Shown here: positions 42,326 to 53,360 of the stretch, piece by piece
Layout of the letters: the number at the start of each line of letters is the position of its first letter
Numbering within the stretch: the first letter of the stretch is position 1
From: Euborellia annulipes
Lineage: Eukaryota; Arthropoda; Insecta; Dermaptera; Anisolabididae
Direction: 5' to 3'
Assembly: GCA_023213315.1 (NCBI GenBank)
Contig: JAKCPI010000501.1
Location: 1-64,000 of the forward strand
Length of the DNA: 64,000 nt
Program-made: the position numbers and the translations under genes
The notes under the pieces: model-generated
The model's input: the letters and a program-made list of their open reading frames with translations, nothing else
What the model was told of the DNA's origin: nothing
Database searches by the model: none

Positions 42326-42749
42326 TTAGAATTTGTTTATTCAAGTATAAATATGAATTGTTAAATATAATTGATATTACTTACGAAGGGTTTCATTTAG
42401 TTGCCCTGAAGTACTTCGTTGAACTCATACTGCTGCCGGAGTGGCTTCTGCAATGAACTAATGGCTCCTTCCTTGATCATCTAAAACAAAACAAGAAAAA
42501 AATAATTAGACTCAATGATTGATAATGAGTATATTTACAATAATATTTCCTTAACTTACTTTGAAGACTGCTTCTTTCGGCTCAACGTGGACTCAGCCCC
42601 CACTCCCACCCTAACCATCTAAAACAGAAGAAAAAATAAACAATTAGTACAAATTCAAGATTCCTGTTTTAAACATATTTAAAATTTCTTTGACTTACTT
42701 TGTAGACTGCTTCTTTCGGCTCAACGAGGGCTTGATCCTAAAAACTAAC

Positions 42750-43899
42750 CTAATCCCACACTACCTATGACCGGGACGGCCATCTAATTCTAAAATGCAG
42801 TTCCTCTTCTTTCTTGAGACGGACGCGAAACGCGTACACTCCCGGAAGGCAGGTAAGCCTTCATTATATCAATTCGGAACGATACGGTGAAAACGCGCCC
42901 ACAAACCCAAAGAAAGGTAAAGAGGATATGGAACACATACAGTACATATGTACTAAGAAACATTACAGATCAATTAATCTCCACCCACCTGCCTAATCAA
43001 TGTCGTTTAATAGCGAACTAAAATAGAGCAGAGATAATTGATCTGATAATCATTCACGAGTTAGGAAGGAAGCCCGATCAATACAATACTGAAGATCCCC
43101 CTTGATTGCTCATCTCAGGAACAGAATGACGTTGTTCAAGATGCATGCTGAAAAAAAAAGAACCCTAAAAGCTAACAACATCCTATACGAACTCCTAACA
43201 TCTTGAACATTAACTCACTCTGTCCTGAAACAACCAAGGCCCAGAACTCAGCACTGAATGACAGAGCTCCGGAGAAAGAGAAAACACTCTTTCTCTCAAA
43301 AGCGCGAAAGAGGGAAACATGCGATAGAGAAATTCCCCTATTCCCCTTGAACAACGGTCAAAAGTGAAATGATCCTCTACTGGGAGCCCTGCCTAAACCT
43401 AAATGGGACGAACAACAACACCCTATGCCAGTATTGAGGAATCAATTCACAATTGAACGTCAATTCAAGAGAACATCAGAGAATTCCGACACAGAAGGCC
43501 TAAACCCCATAAATATATGTATAAATGCGTGAGCGTAGAGATTTTCTAATTATTAAGCGCCCAGATATAGACTCTATTAATTGCTAGCTAGATAATCTAA
43601 TAGATAATCTAGATAATCTAATAAGAATTGCGTGTATTCTTAAAAATTAATTATTTCAGTTAGTGAACATAGAAAAGAGATAGATAATATTAATCCCATA
43701 CACGCAAAACTTAAATCCTAAAACTGAATTATATAATAATAGCTAAAATAATATAACATGCACACTTCAATTGTCTCATATGATGACGATGATCCCACGT
43801 AGGATAACGGGATTAAATGAGTACTGTGCATCATTCACAAAAACATATTACCAATAATCGTATACCTTTTGCACATTGATCATTCATTCATCCCATTAC
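42750..43899. other. Moderate-GC segment, no assigned gene
   Basis: Less AT-rich than its surroundings and not matched elsewhere in the window. A plus-strand GGCAG|GTAAGCC donor-like site (42852) follows a short open start at 42814, and a 60-codon minus frame runs 43354-43172. Neither is convincing as a gene alone; this may be non-coding transcript sequence associated with the micro-exon array. Confidence 0.3.
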
Positions 43900-43927
43900 C
43901 TTGAGAAATGAAACCTGCATTTGGGAA
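43900..43927 (-). other. Candidate 28-nt micro-exon
   Basis: TTTTCAG acceptor and AAG|GTAATG donor enclose 28 bases on the minus strand, upstream of the micro-exon array in transcript direction. Confidence 0.3.
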
Positions 43928-44039
43928 CTGAAAATTAAATGTAATTATTAAAAACATCCTATTCATGGTCCTATGTTAAAATATTCTATTTTTTAGGCCG
44001 AAATAAGAAAATTATAATAAAATTTTGAAAATACTAAAC

Positions 44040-44290
44040 TGTTTACTCTACGCTCACGTAAATGTGCATACAGACTTTATATGTAGCAGCAATACTCTGG
44101 AATCTGCCGTAGTCACTGCCTGGCTGACGCCGCCGATGTCTGATGACGGATGCTCAGCATGGATTCACTTATTCACTTATCACTATTTCACTTATTCACT
44201 TCTTCGGTTGTTGGACTTTGGCATTTAAATGCCAATTTGGCCATACATGGATTTATGATGTCAATTCTAGAAGGCGATTCGTCGACATCT
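44040..44290 (-). other. Candidate exon upstream of micro-exons
   Basis: A TTTTTTAG acceptor at 44291 is followed by ATGTCGACGAATCGCC and a stop after 11 codons; the GTGAATAAGTGAATCC leader-like sequence and a GC-rich ATCGGCGGCGTCAGCC stretch follow. It looks transcribed rather than coding. Confidence 0.3.
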
Positions 44291-44509
44291 AAAAAATAAA
44301 GAAACAAAAAATATATATAAAGGGGGAGAAAAGAGAACCTCTGGCTCAAAGAACAAGATTTGAATGCAATATTACACTAATTATAATATTAATATATTCT
44401 AATCTTACTTCTAACAAATAGAGTACCTACGTTCAGTAAGAGACAAAGTTAAAGTGCTACCTAATGGACCCAAGTGATTATTTAAATTTAAATAAAATTA
44501 AATAATTAA

Positions 44510-44549
44510 ATTGCGCGAATGGCGTCTCCGCTGGGTTGGACATGTCGTA
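44510..44549 (+). pseudogene. LINE ORF C-terminal fragment, left piece
   Basis: Encodes REWRLRWVGHVV, the RRLRWxGHVxRM motif found near the end of many non-LTR retrotransposon ORF2 proteins. The frame breaks at TA (44548) where the inverted-repeat-bounded composite begins, and it continues at 62255. Confidence 0.75.
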
Positions 44550-44611
44550 CAGTGAGGGACAATATTAAGTCCCACTGATGCGTTTTCTACTTGTGATTAT
44601 TTCATTGTTTT

Positions 44612-45880
44612 TAAAAATCTGGTGTGACTGGCGCACAGCACACAACTTTCTCTTACCTTCGGTAATCGAAAGTTGTGTACTGTGCTTGTCTCACCAGATT
44701 TTTTGTGTCGACATGTATTTAGTTTCCGACAGTACGGTACATTCGATTTTTACTTTCTCTTACCTATGTATATATGTAATATATATATAGAGAGAAAGTA
44801 TTGGATTCATGTCAAAAATTCGATGTCGAGATTTTGATGGATCTTCACGTTTTGAGGTCCTCTGAATCCAAAAAAGTGGTTTTCGCGACATGGTCTGTCT
44901 GTGTGTGTGTGTGTCTGTGTGTCGTGTGTGTGTGTGTGTGTGTTCAATTTTAAGCATGAAGGAATTGAGCTAGGAGGTTGAAATTTTATATTTAAGTTAA
45001 ACACCTCCCGGGACCGGAAAAATAAGCTTTTAATCAAAATCGGCCAAAGAGTACTAGTACTTTACTGATGTACTTTTTCAGTTTTTTTCGATTTTCTCAA
45101 AATTCGCTCTAACGATTTTGATTAAAATTCAAAAAACAATTATTTTTTAGATGCTCTTTCAAATGTATATTCTCGTTTTGCCCTCAAAATTGTTTGAAGC
45201 ACACTTTACTCTTGTGCTTCATAGGAAAGATAGGAGAAATGGTTGCCATGGTAACAAAATATAAATATTTTCCCATACTTATAAATTTTACATCTGAATT
45301 CAAATATTCCCACTGCCGGGAACTAAATGCGTGTCGACACGAAAATCTGGTGTGACAAGCACAGAACACAACTTTCGATTACCGAAGGTAAGAGAAAGTT
45401 GTGTGCTGTGCGCCAGTCACACCAGATTTTTAAGATGTATAATTTATAAGTATGGCAAAATATTTATATTTTGTTACCATGGCAACCTTTTCTCCTATCT
45501 TTTCTATGGAGTACAAGAGTAAAGTGGTCTTCAGAAGATTTCAATGACAAAATGAGAATATACATTTTATAGAGAATCTAAAAAATAATTGATTTTTGAA
45601 TTTAAAAAAAAAATCTTTGGAGCAAATTTAGAGAAAATTGAAAAAAAAACTGAAAAAGTGCATCAGTAAAGTACTAGTACCCTTTGGCCGATTTTGTTCA
45701 AAAGCTTCGTGTCACGTCCCATGGGGGTGCCTAACTAAAATATAAAATTTCAACCTCCTAGCTCTTTTCGTTCTTGAGATATTTTGTTCACAGACACACA
45801 GACACACAGACAGACAGACAGACCATGTCGCGAAAACCACTTTTTTGGATTCAGGGGACCTCAAAACGTGTATATTAGGG
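44612..45880 (-). repeat. X repeat copy, minus, split by another X
   Basis: The hairpin and start (44612-44748) and the continuation (45429-45880) read as one X once the plus-strand X at 44749-45428 is removed: ACATTCGATTTT joins AAGATGTATAATTTATAAG. The far end stops at GTGTATATTAGGGTGTCCC. Confidence 0.75.
44749..45428 (+). repeat. X repeat copy, full length, nested in X
   Basis: A complete copy from ACTTTCTCTTACCTATG to CACACCAGATTTT, sitting inside a minus-strand X. It has (GT)n inside the GACATGGTCTGTCTG block. Its insertion point fixes the ends of the family. Confidence 0.85.
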
Positions 45881-45887
45881 TGTCCCT

Positions 45888-46553
45888 TATTACTTTCTCT
45901 TACCTATGTATATGTAATATATATATAGAGAGAAAGTATTGGATTCATGTCAAAAATTCGATGTCGAGATTTTGATGGATCTTCACGTTTTGAGGTCCCC
46001 TGAGTCCAAAAAAGTGGTTTTCGCGACATGGTCTGTCGTGTGTGTGTGTGTGTGTCTGTGTGTCTGTGTGTGTTCAATTTTAAGCATGAAGGAATTGAGC
46101 TAGGAGGCTGAAATTTTATATATAAGTTAAACACCCCCGGGACCGACAAAATAAGCTTTTAATCAAAATCGGCCAAAGAGTACTAGTACTTTTCTGATGT
46201 ACTTTTTCAGTTTTTTTCGATTTTCTCAAAATTTGCTCCAACGATTTTTTTAAAATTCAAAAATCAATTAATTTTTAGATTCTCTTTAAAATGTATATTC
46301 TCATTTTGAAATTGAAATCTTCTGAAGACCACTTTACTCCTGTATTTCATAGGGAAGATAGGAGAAATGGTTGCCATGGTAACAAAATATAAATATTTTC
46401 CCATACTTTTACATCTGAATCAAATGTTCCGTACTGTCGGGAACTAAATATATGTCGACGCAAAAAATCTGGTGTGACAAGCACAGAACACAACTTTCGA
46501 TTACCGAAGGTAAGAGAAAGTTGTGTGCTGTGCGCCAATCACACCAGATTTTT
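45888..46553 (+). repeat. X repeat copy, full length
   Basis: AT palindrome start, (GT)n block, GGTTGCCATGGTAACAAAAT and terminal hairpin are all present. Confidence 0.8.
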
Positions 46554-46783
46554 TTCAAAGTATTTATTTTGGAACGCATAGGGTCTAGTTTTTTTCATTT
46601 GCCCCTAAAATACTCACAAATAAAATTTTAGCATATTTGGGGCACTGCAACCCGTGCCGACTAGCTCCGAAACATGGCCATACAAGCTGTGCGGATAGAG
46701 TTGCGCGCCCTCGCTCTATTTGTCAGTTGTACTCTGTTTGTTTGGTAATTCAGCAATTCTTTATTAAACATAAGGTAATATTT

Positions 46784-46824
46784 CCAAATGTTTCGGAGGC
46801 TTATTGGCACTCCTTCTTCAGTGG
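46784..46824 (-). ncRNA. Hammerhead-like motif, solo arm
   Basis: Minus strand: CCA, CTGAAGA, stem II GGAG..CTCC, GAAA, ACAT, T, TGG. Stem III is imperfect. It resembles the 29187 family (same AGTGCCAATAA loop style) and no partner arm was found nearby. Confidence 0.5.
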
Positions 46825-47189
46825 ATTTATAAAATAACGAAAAAGAGGGACATTCGTGAGAAGAGAGTGGTGAGTTAAAAGAATGTTTCAAAAATAATTT
46901 TTTATATGCCTCATGATGTCTTGCTGTCGTCGCCGAAATATCGCTTTTAATGAAATATAGAAAGAACTAGCGACGGTAGGGTTGCCTTCGGCAAACCAAC
47001 CTCCGCTAGGCCCTGAGGCGGCGCACATAGGAGTATTTGTTCAATAACCCGGACAAAAGTCGAAATCACTAAGTTACTCAAAAGTCGCAATAAACTCATT
47101 GTTTCTCAAGCTAGATAACCGGTGCGTCCTAAAGTAGACTTAAAAATTCCATGGCTCTACACTTGTTTACATACGAGCAGTCGGAACTC

Positions 47190-48270
47190 ACAAGGGGACG
47201 GCCAAGTGAGTATATCACGGATTCGTTTGAAAAAATTGAGGTGATACTTTGAGCCAAAAAAATTTTCACGTGTTTCGGCGTTTTACTCCATAGAGCCCCG
47301 ATTGGCCAAAAAAATAAATAAATACCGAAACAACTTTCGCGCTTTCAAGTAGTTTCTATTTGAAACATTACGTAACAGTCAGCTGTGGCTAGGCTGGTAG
47401 CGTAGCCGACTGGTAAGTATGAGGTCCCGGGTTCGAACGACGGAGTATGTAATTTTTTTTTTTTTAATCTTTTTATGTTATTGTAACAAACCATATATTT
47501 AAAACTGTTTCATATTATTTTTTTTTTTAGTAATTAAATTTTAAAATTTTGTTAAAATTGTTTTTGAGTTTATTTATTACCTTAAAATTAAAATTTAATT
47601 TAAATACATGAAAGAAAATATCATTTATTACAGTATTTAAATATATGAAGAAATAAAGAAGGCATAAAATAATCCATTAATTAAATAAATACATGAAATT
47701 AATAAAAAATTTATTTGCTTATATTTGATTAAAAAAAAATTATGTACAGTCAAGCGAATATAGATAACTTACTTTTTTAATTTATTTGTACACTTACCCC
47801 ACACGAAGTAGGGTGATATATATAATAAGTCATAAAAACATGCAAAACAAATAAATAGGCGACAATTAGCGCAGTTTATAAAGGATATTTTAAAAAATTT
47901 TAAAATTTAATTACTAAAAAAAAATAATAAAATATGAAAAAAAAATAATATGAAACAGTTTTAAATATATGGTTTGTTACAATAACATAAAAAGATTAAA
48001 AAAAAAATTACATACTCCGTGATCGAACCCGGGACCTCATACTTACCAGTCGGCTACGCTACCAGCCTAGCCACAGCTGACTGTTACGTAATGTTTCAAA
48101 TAGAAACTACTTGAAAGCGCGAAAGTTGTTTCGGTATTTATTTATTTTTTTTGGTCAATCGGGGTTCTATGGAGTAAAACGCCGAAACACGTGAACATTT
48201 TTTGGCTCAAAGTATCACCTCAATTTTTTCAAACGAATCCGTGATATACTCACTTGGCCGTCCCCTTGTC
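47190..48270. repeat. Foldback with a tRNA-like module in each arm
   Basis: Arms of about 300-400 bp (AAGGGGACGGCCAAGTGAGT and complement) are nearly identical. Each has a tRNA-like stretch (plus 47384-47446, minus 48016-48080) with A box TGGCTAGGCTGGTAGCG and B box CGGGTTCGAAC. The outer ends read 'ACAAGGGGACGG'. Confidence 0.75.
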
Positions 48271-48394
48271 AGTCAATATCTAGATCGCATCTCTTTTGTT
48301 CTAGGCTGCTTCAATTGTGCTAATACTTTGTATTGCTCTAGTATTTCCCTGTGAATGTTTTACAAGAAAAAGCTTTTGAATATTGCAAAAGGAA

Positions 48395-48910
48395 GTATGC
48401 ACTATATTTCAAAACATAAATTGATTCATTTGCAGTCAGCATTTTACGTTTACAAATTATATTACGAAGACATAATTTTTGGCATACATTTTTCGTTCAA
48501 TTATCAAACCAAAGCATTTTTGTTTATGTGTCTGATCTTGTCGGGCTATTATTTATATACTGTCTTAAAATATAGTTATTTGACTATTATATACCACTCT
48601 TACATCTTCCCCCTAAATCCCCCATTTTGTTTTAGATTTACTTCAAATTAATGTGTAAAAAACATGAATTATTTCAAGAAAAACAAAATGGCGGAATTAA
48701 TGGATGATGTAAGTGTGCTATATAATAGTCAAATAACCATATTTTATGGCTATATATAAATAATAGCCAGAAAAGATCAGACACATAAACAAAAATGCTT
48801 TTGTTTGATAATTAAACTAAAATGTATGCTAAAAATTTTGGCTTCGTAATATAGTTTGTAAATGTAAAATTCTGACTGCAAATGAATCAATTTATGTTTT
48901 GAAATACAGT
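48395..48910. repeat. Foldback, about 500 bp
   Basis: TTTCAAAACATAAATTGATT pairs with AATCAATTTATGTTTTGAAA; arms about 190 bp with a 120-bp loop that includes AAAATGGCGGAATTAATGG. The 98-codon plus frame at 48355 reads the arm and is not supported as a gene. Confidence 0.7.
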
Positions 48911-49568
48911 ATCTAAGTAGTAGTAGTAGCTAAGCTCAGAATTTACTATTTTCTACCAAAAAACGTTAGGTGGGGGGGGGGCGATCGCCCCCCCCTGCCA
49001 CCCCTCCCCCCTCAAATGGCTGCCCTGTTTATGGCTACCTTAGGACGAACCGGTTATCTATTGAATAGATAGAGAAACAATAAATTTATTCAATACTCCT
49101 ATGTGCGGCGTCTCGGGATATGACTAATAGGGGTGGGGCGAATTTTTTTTTTTTTTCGAATTTCAAAACGGGCTACCCTGGAAAAGTTGTTCCATAATGT
49201 GACTATTTACCCCCTATTTTTATTTCTTAATACGAGAATATCTTGAGGTGCTCCAAGAGACTCAAAGTTTAAAAAAAAAAATAATTATGATCTCCACTAA
49301 TAAATATAAATATTAGTGCCAAAATACTTAATTAGTGTTGATTTATAATTAATAAATAATTTGGAACCAATAACCGAGTGTTTTATTTTCATATTTTAAT
49401 TTTGAAAATATTTCAACTAGAGCCTACGGTAGAAACTTTATCCATAATACAGGTTTAGGATCCGAATTTCAAAAAAACCCTGAAAACCTTTTCGAGATAT
49501 TTATTTAAAGAAACTTTTAGCGAAGAGAGCTAATTGATATCTCATATCGTTTAAACGTAATTAAAGAA

Positions 49569-50015
49569 AGTCAAAAATTTAATTAAAAAATGCATTTTTT
49601 TCCAAAGTGGCGATTTTGGGCCCTTAAGGTCGGAATGTCAAAAAACCCCTAAAGGGCTTTTGAGGTGTTCATTTAAGGAAGAATATACCGAAGGGATTAA
49701 TTTGATATCTAAACGTAATTAAAGAAAGTCAAAAATTTAATTAAAAAATGCATTTTTTCCAAAGTGGCGATTTTGGGCCCTTAAGGTCGAAATGTCAAAA
49801 AACCCCTAAAAGGCTTTTGAGGTGTTCATTTAAGGAAGAATATACCGAAGGGATTAATTTGATATCTCATCTCGTTTAAACGTAATTAAAGAAAGTCAAA
49901 AATTTAATTAAAAAATGCATTTTTTTTCCAAAGTGGCGATTTTGGGCCCTTAAGGTCGGAATGTCAAAAAACCCCCTAAAGGGCTTTTGAGGTGTTCATT
50001 TAAGGAAGAATTTGT
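49569..50015. repeat. Tandem repeat, three units of 158-167 bp
   Basis: AGTCAAAAATTTAATTAAAA starts units at about 49569, 49727 and 49894; each includes GTGGCGATTTTGGGCCCTTA and AAGGGCTTTTGAGGTGTTC. The third unit is incomplete. Confidence 0.8.
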
Positions 50016-50224
50016 TTTTACTTAATTGTCTACCTAATACTTACTTAATTGCGATAATCTAGGTATATATCAAGAGATACTCAAAAACGACTATTTTCAA
50101 AAACTTTGCGGGCAGGTCGGCACGGGTTAACGTCAACGTAGGTGAATAAAATTTCATATATAAGTAAGGCTTAGTAGCTTGAAAAAAATTAGAGGGTATG
50201 CGTTCCGGTATTTAAAAAAATTTT

Positions 50225-51120
50225 TTTTTGCCCATATAAGGGACACCCTAGTGTATATCCATCAAAATCTCGACATCGAATTTTTTGACATGAAACCAAT
50301 ACTTTCTCTCTATATATTTGGGTCATTCCATGCCAAATCGACAAATTTTTTTCCTGACCCCCGCGGATTTCATCATACTAAAAATTGTGTTTTTTTCAGT
50401 AAAGTACGAGACTGAAAAAAAAAAACAATTTTTAGTATGATGATTTAAAATTTTCGAATAAAATATCATTTTTCAACTTCTAAAGTTTCACGAGAAAGCT
50501 GAAAAAATTTCATAAAAAAGTTACGTAAAAAATAAACCAAATTTCAAAAAAAAATTTTTATAACAAAAAAAAAAATAGAAGCAATCGTCGGTACATCTTG
50601 AAATTAGGGGGGATAATTGTAGAATTAGTTGAAGTTTTTTTTGAGTTAAAAAAAAAATTTTAAAAAATGGTCGATTTAAAATTAGGGTTTTTTCAAAAAA
50701 AACTGAAATATTTCATATATCCGGGCTTCTGAAATAATTTTTGTATTTTTTTCTGAAAACTACATTAAAAAACAAAATTTTTATAGCCTTGCGGGGTTCC
50801 GAAATATCAATTTTAAAATAAGTTATAGTTATTTGAAAAAAAAAGAGCAATTTTTTCAAAAAATTTTTTTAGTTGGGTAAAAAAATTTGAAAAAATTCTC
50901 AAAAATGTCTTTCAAGGGGTAGAAAAAAAGATAGGAAATTTTCAGCGAAATCCGCGGGGGTCAGGAAAAAAATTTGTCGATTTGGCATGGAATGACCCAT
51001 ATATTAACATATATATAGAGGTAAGAGAAAGTAAAAAAAACATGTATATCCATCAAAATCACGACATGATCGCAAAACTTTCTCAATCTATATATTTCAT
51101 ATATAGGGTAAGAGAAAGTA
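50225..51120 (-). repeat. X repeat fragment split by foldback M
   Basis: X termini at 50240-50318 and 51000-51035 are separated by the foldback at 50319-50999, which entered the AT palindrome. A second X-like end with CTATATATTTCATATATAGG follows at 51040-51120. Confidence 0.7.
50319..50999. mobile_element. Foldback element M
   Basis: TGGGTCATTCCATGCCAAAT and complement are the ends, with arms running inward through GACCCCCGCGGATTTC. It is built like family F (GGGGCATTCCACGCC), differing in sequence but sharing the 'CATTCCA(C/T)GCCAA' end and insertion into X palindromes. Confidence 0.75.
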
Positions 51121-51134
51121 AAAATTGAAGATAA

Positions 51135-51290
51135 GAAATAATTTGAGAGATGAGTTTGTCTTTATGATTGGGCAAAATTGCGCCCTCTGGAATCGAACCA
51201 GGACCTAGTGGCGATAAAAGTCGCCGCGAAAGCATAGAGATCCTGGCTTGAGTCCAGGGGGCGCAATCATAAACACAAACCCATCTAGCA
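51135..51290. repeat. tRNA-cored foldback, copy at 51.2 kb
   Basis: AGATGAGTTTGTCTTTATGATTG on the left mirrors CAATCATAAACACAAACCCATCT on the right. The inner part reads as a tRNA-like unit on the minus strand: acceptor GCGCCC/GGGCGC, a GGCGA-TCGCC anticodon-like stem, and B box CTGGTTCGATTCC. It is almost self-complementary overall. Confidence 0.55.
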
Positions 51291-51301
51291 AATTTGCTAT
51301 C

Positions 51302-51497
51302 TTAGGCTGGACGCACAGCAATTGAGCTAAAACGCTCTTCGACAAAACGTTTTGCGCAATGATGGCGAATCATGCTCACTTCTGTTTATTGGTTTTGCTT
51401 AATCGGTGTGCGAATATTAAAAGCATTGAAAAAATAGTTTTAAGCACGATTCATTAAAATGTTTTGTCATTGAGCATTTTTGCTCTATCGGTCAAAA
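51302..51497. repeat. One-ended relative of the 28143 element
   Basis: TAGGCTGGACGCACAGCAATTGAGC start and internal CAAAACGTTTTG and AATCGGTGTGCG words match that element. Confidence 0.45.
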
Positions 51498-52034
51498 ATA
51501 AAATTCCTTCTTTTTCAAACAAAGTAAATAATAAATAGCAAAAGTAAATAATATTTTAGAAAGGATCCACGCGTTTTATCTCGTTAGCGAAATATTATGC
51601 ATAGTTGAATTTTTAATAAAAATAAGAGAATGTTTTTTTTGGTTTTAACACACACAAAAGCAGGTAGGAATCTGCATAACACGGACCATTAGACGCCACC
51701 CTCCCCCCCCCCTAAAACGGGCGATTACACACTTGACAAAATTCCAACCAATGGATTTCATCTTATAGTTTCGACTATAGATTACAGTGTAAGGCGGCCA
51801 ATCATTCTCTTTTTTTTTTGTTCTCCTACCCCTCTGCCGCCACCGGGACGAATAAACAAGCAAAGTCTCAGGGACCCAGCGAGAAGGGCGAGGTGGTTCG
51901 ATCATGGAGAAAATGTTTTCCACTCGAAGAAAAATCTAATCTTGGTAAAAGTTAGCTATAGAACAGACCAAGAGTCGACATTTTACATTTTTTGGATTAC
52001 AAGGGGGCTAACCTGTAAGACCTAATCTAAACCA

Positions 52035-52124
52035 AAATTCGAATAAATGTGAAGCGTATTTTTGACCCCGTCTCCACGATCATTGAACAAATGTGAATTG
52101 TATTTTTGACCCCGTCTCCACGAT
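52035..52124. repeat. Direct duplication of 40-45 bp
   Basis: ATTTTTGACCCCGTCTCCAC occurs at about 52059 and 52102 with the preceding AATGTGAA as well. Confidence 0.6.
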
Positions 52125-52355
52125 CAGATCGGTGAAGTCCTCGGGTTCCTTTGGACCCTCCAGGCTATTTCTGGAGAAACTACAACCCTTCCCTGACTCG
52201 ATTTACTCATAGAGCCACCTCAAACCCACACAAGATACAAAAACATATCAGACTGTGAAAAAATTACCTTTCGGAGGGGTTGAAGGCCGCCCGAAGCTCC
52301 TTGCCTCCTTCAGCTTCTCAACTCGAATCACATATGCACTGAAGAGACACAAAGC
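52120..52355 (-). CDS. Two splice-flanked coding-like exons (uncertain)
   Basis: Minus strand: exon 52355-52268 has a strong acceptor (poly-T, TGCAG) and donor GAAAG|GTAATT, open in the frame containing AYVIRVEKLKEARSFGRPST. It can join in phase to sequence after GGTTGTAG at about 52203 (VSPEIAWRVQRNPRTSPI, then TGA at about 52145). No start codon fits upstream and the family is unknown. It lies inside the composite element, so it may be a captured gene fragment or a non-coding transcript. Confidence 0.35.
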
Positions 52356-52491
52356 CTGCAAAAAAAAAAAAAACATCATTAAGAATCACTTTCTCACTTG
52401 TTTTATCAAAAAATAAAAAAATATGATGAATTCAGGAGATAAAAGAAGCAAAAAAGCAAATAAAGCATAAAAAAATATTTTAACTCAAAGG

Positions 52492-52751
52492 CAAGGGCGG
52501 ATACTAGGGGGTAAAGGAGGTAATTTACCCCCCCCCCCCCACCGAGACTTGAGAAAAATATATTTTTTGGGAAAAAAATTATATTTTTAATATAAAATTT
52601 TAAAAATTAATATTGATTTGTATATATATTCTGTTAAACAGCTACAGAATGCACCTTTAAATTACCGATAATAAAAAAAAATTGTGTGCTGTGCGATCAG
52701 TCACTCCAGATTACCCCCATCCCCCGAGAAACTCTTCTGGATCCGCCACTG
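52492..52751. mobile_element. hAT-type MITE
   Basis: Ends CAAGGGCGGATACTAGG / TCTGGATCCGCCACTG with poly-C near the left end. The flanks keep only ..AAGG on both sides. Confidence 0.6.
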
Positions 52752-52789
52752 TACGAAGGCACTTATTTTTTAGTAAAAGAATTTTAAAA

Positions 52790-53360
52790 AATCAGGGGTG
52801 AGAAGCACAGAACACAACTTTCGATTACCGAAGGTAAGAGAAAGTTTTGTGCTGTGCGACTAGGCACACCAGATTTTAATAATATAAAGCGTTAATGAGA
52901 GCATATCAAATAGTTTTTGATTATTAATTAAGTGAAAAATAATACAAATATTTGGAATATTATGAATTTTAAACAAAATCGTTGGAGCGAATTTTGAGAA
53001 AATCGAAAAAAATTGTAAAAGTACATCAGTAAAGTACTAGTACTCTTTGGCCGATTTTGTTCAAAAGCTTCGTGTAACGTCCCAGGGGGGTACCTAACTT
53101 AAATGTAAAATTTCAACCTCTTAGCTCTTTTCATTCTTGAGATATTTTGTTCACAGGCAGACACACACACAGAGACAGACACATACACATAGACACACAC
53201 AGACAGACCATGTCGCGAAAAACACTTTTTTGATTCAAGGGACCTCAAAACGTGTATATCCATCAAAATCTCGAAATCGAATTTTTTAACATGAATTAAA
53301 TACTTTCTATATAGGTATATGTATATTAACATATACACATACGTGAAAAGGAGAAAGTAA
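52790..53360 (-). repeat. X repeat copy, minus
   Basis: A complete hairpin (52796-52875) is followed after a short AT-rich gap by the family middle and the AT palindrome ending GAAAAGGAGAAAGT. Confidence 0.7.

Larger units (their letters stand above)
41245..42745 (-). other. Tandem micro-exon-like array
   Basis: Minus-strand units of about 135 bp each contain a short exon-like core bounded by TTTTAG and GTAAGT, with conserved flanking intron-like sequence. Clear cores: 41919-41977 and 42560-42618 (both 59 nt, both ending GCCGAAAGAAGCAGTCTWCA), 42385-42480 (96 nt, unrelated core, same flanks), 42697-42738 and a partial at 42053. Another relative lies at 41253-41314. The 59-nt core of 42560-42618 starts with ATG and gives 19 codons before shifting phase. 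X and a hammerhead element interrupt the array. Identity unknown: a spliced fast-evolving gene or a non-coding RNA are both possible. Confidence 0.5.
46960..49115. repeat. Outer inverted repeat pair
   Basis: GCGCACATAGGAGTATT near 47014 pairs with AATACTCCTATGTGCGGCG near 49091, and GATAACCGGTGCGTCCTAAA near 47115 pairs with TTAGGACGAACCGGTTATC near 49043. Two further foldbacks lie between the arms. Confidence 0.6.

Noticed and set aside
44143..44160. CTGATGA box at 44.14 kb as a hammerhead
   Set aside because: There is no downstream GAAA with flanking complementarity.
48355..48651. 98-codon plus frame
   Set aside because: It reads the left arm of the foldback at 48395-48910 and its complement appears in the right arm.
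51645..51923. 92-codon minus frame with Arg/Trp-rich sequence
   Set aside because: No splice signals, no family motif, and it includes poly-C-derived Gly runs; not enough to call a gene.
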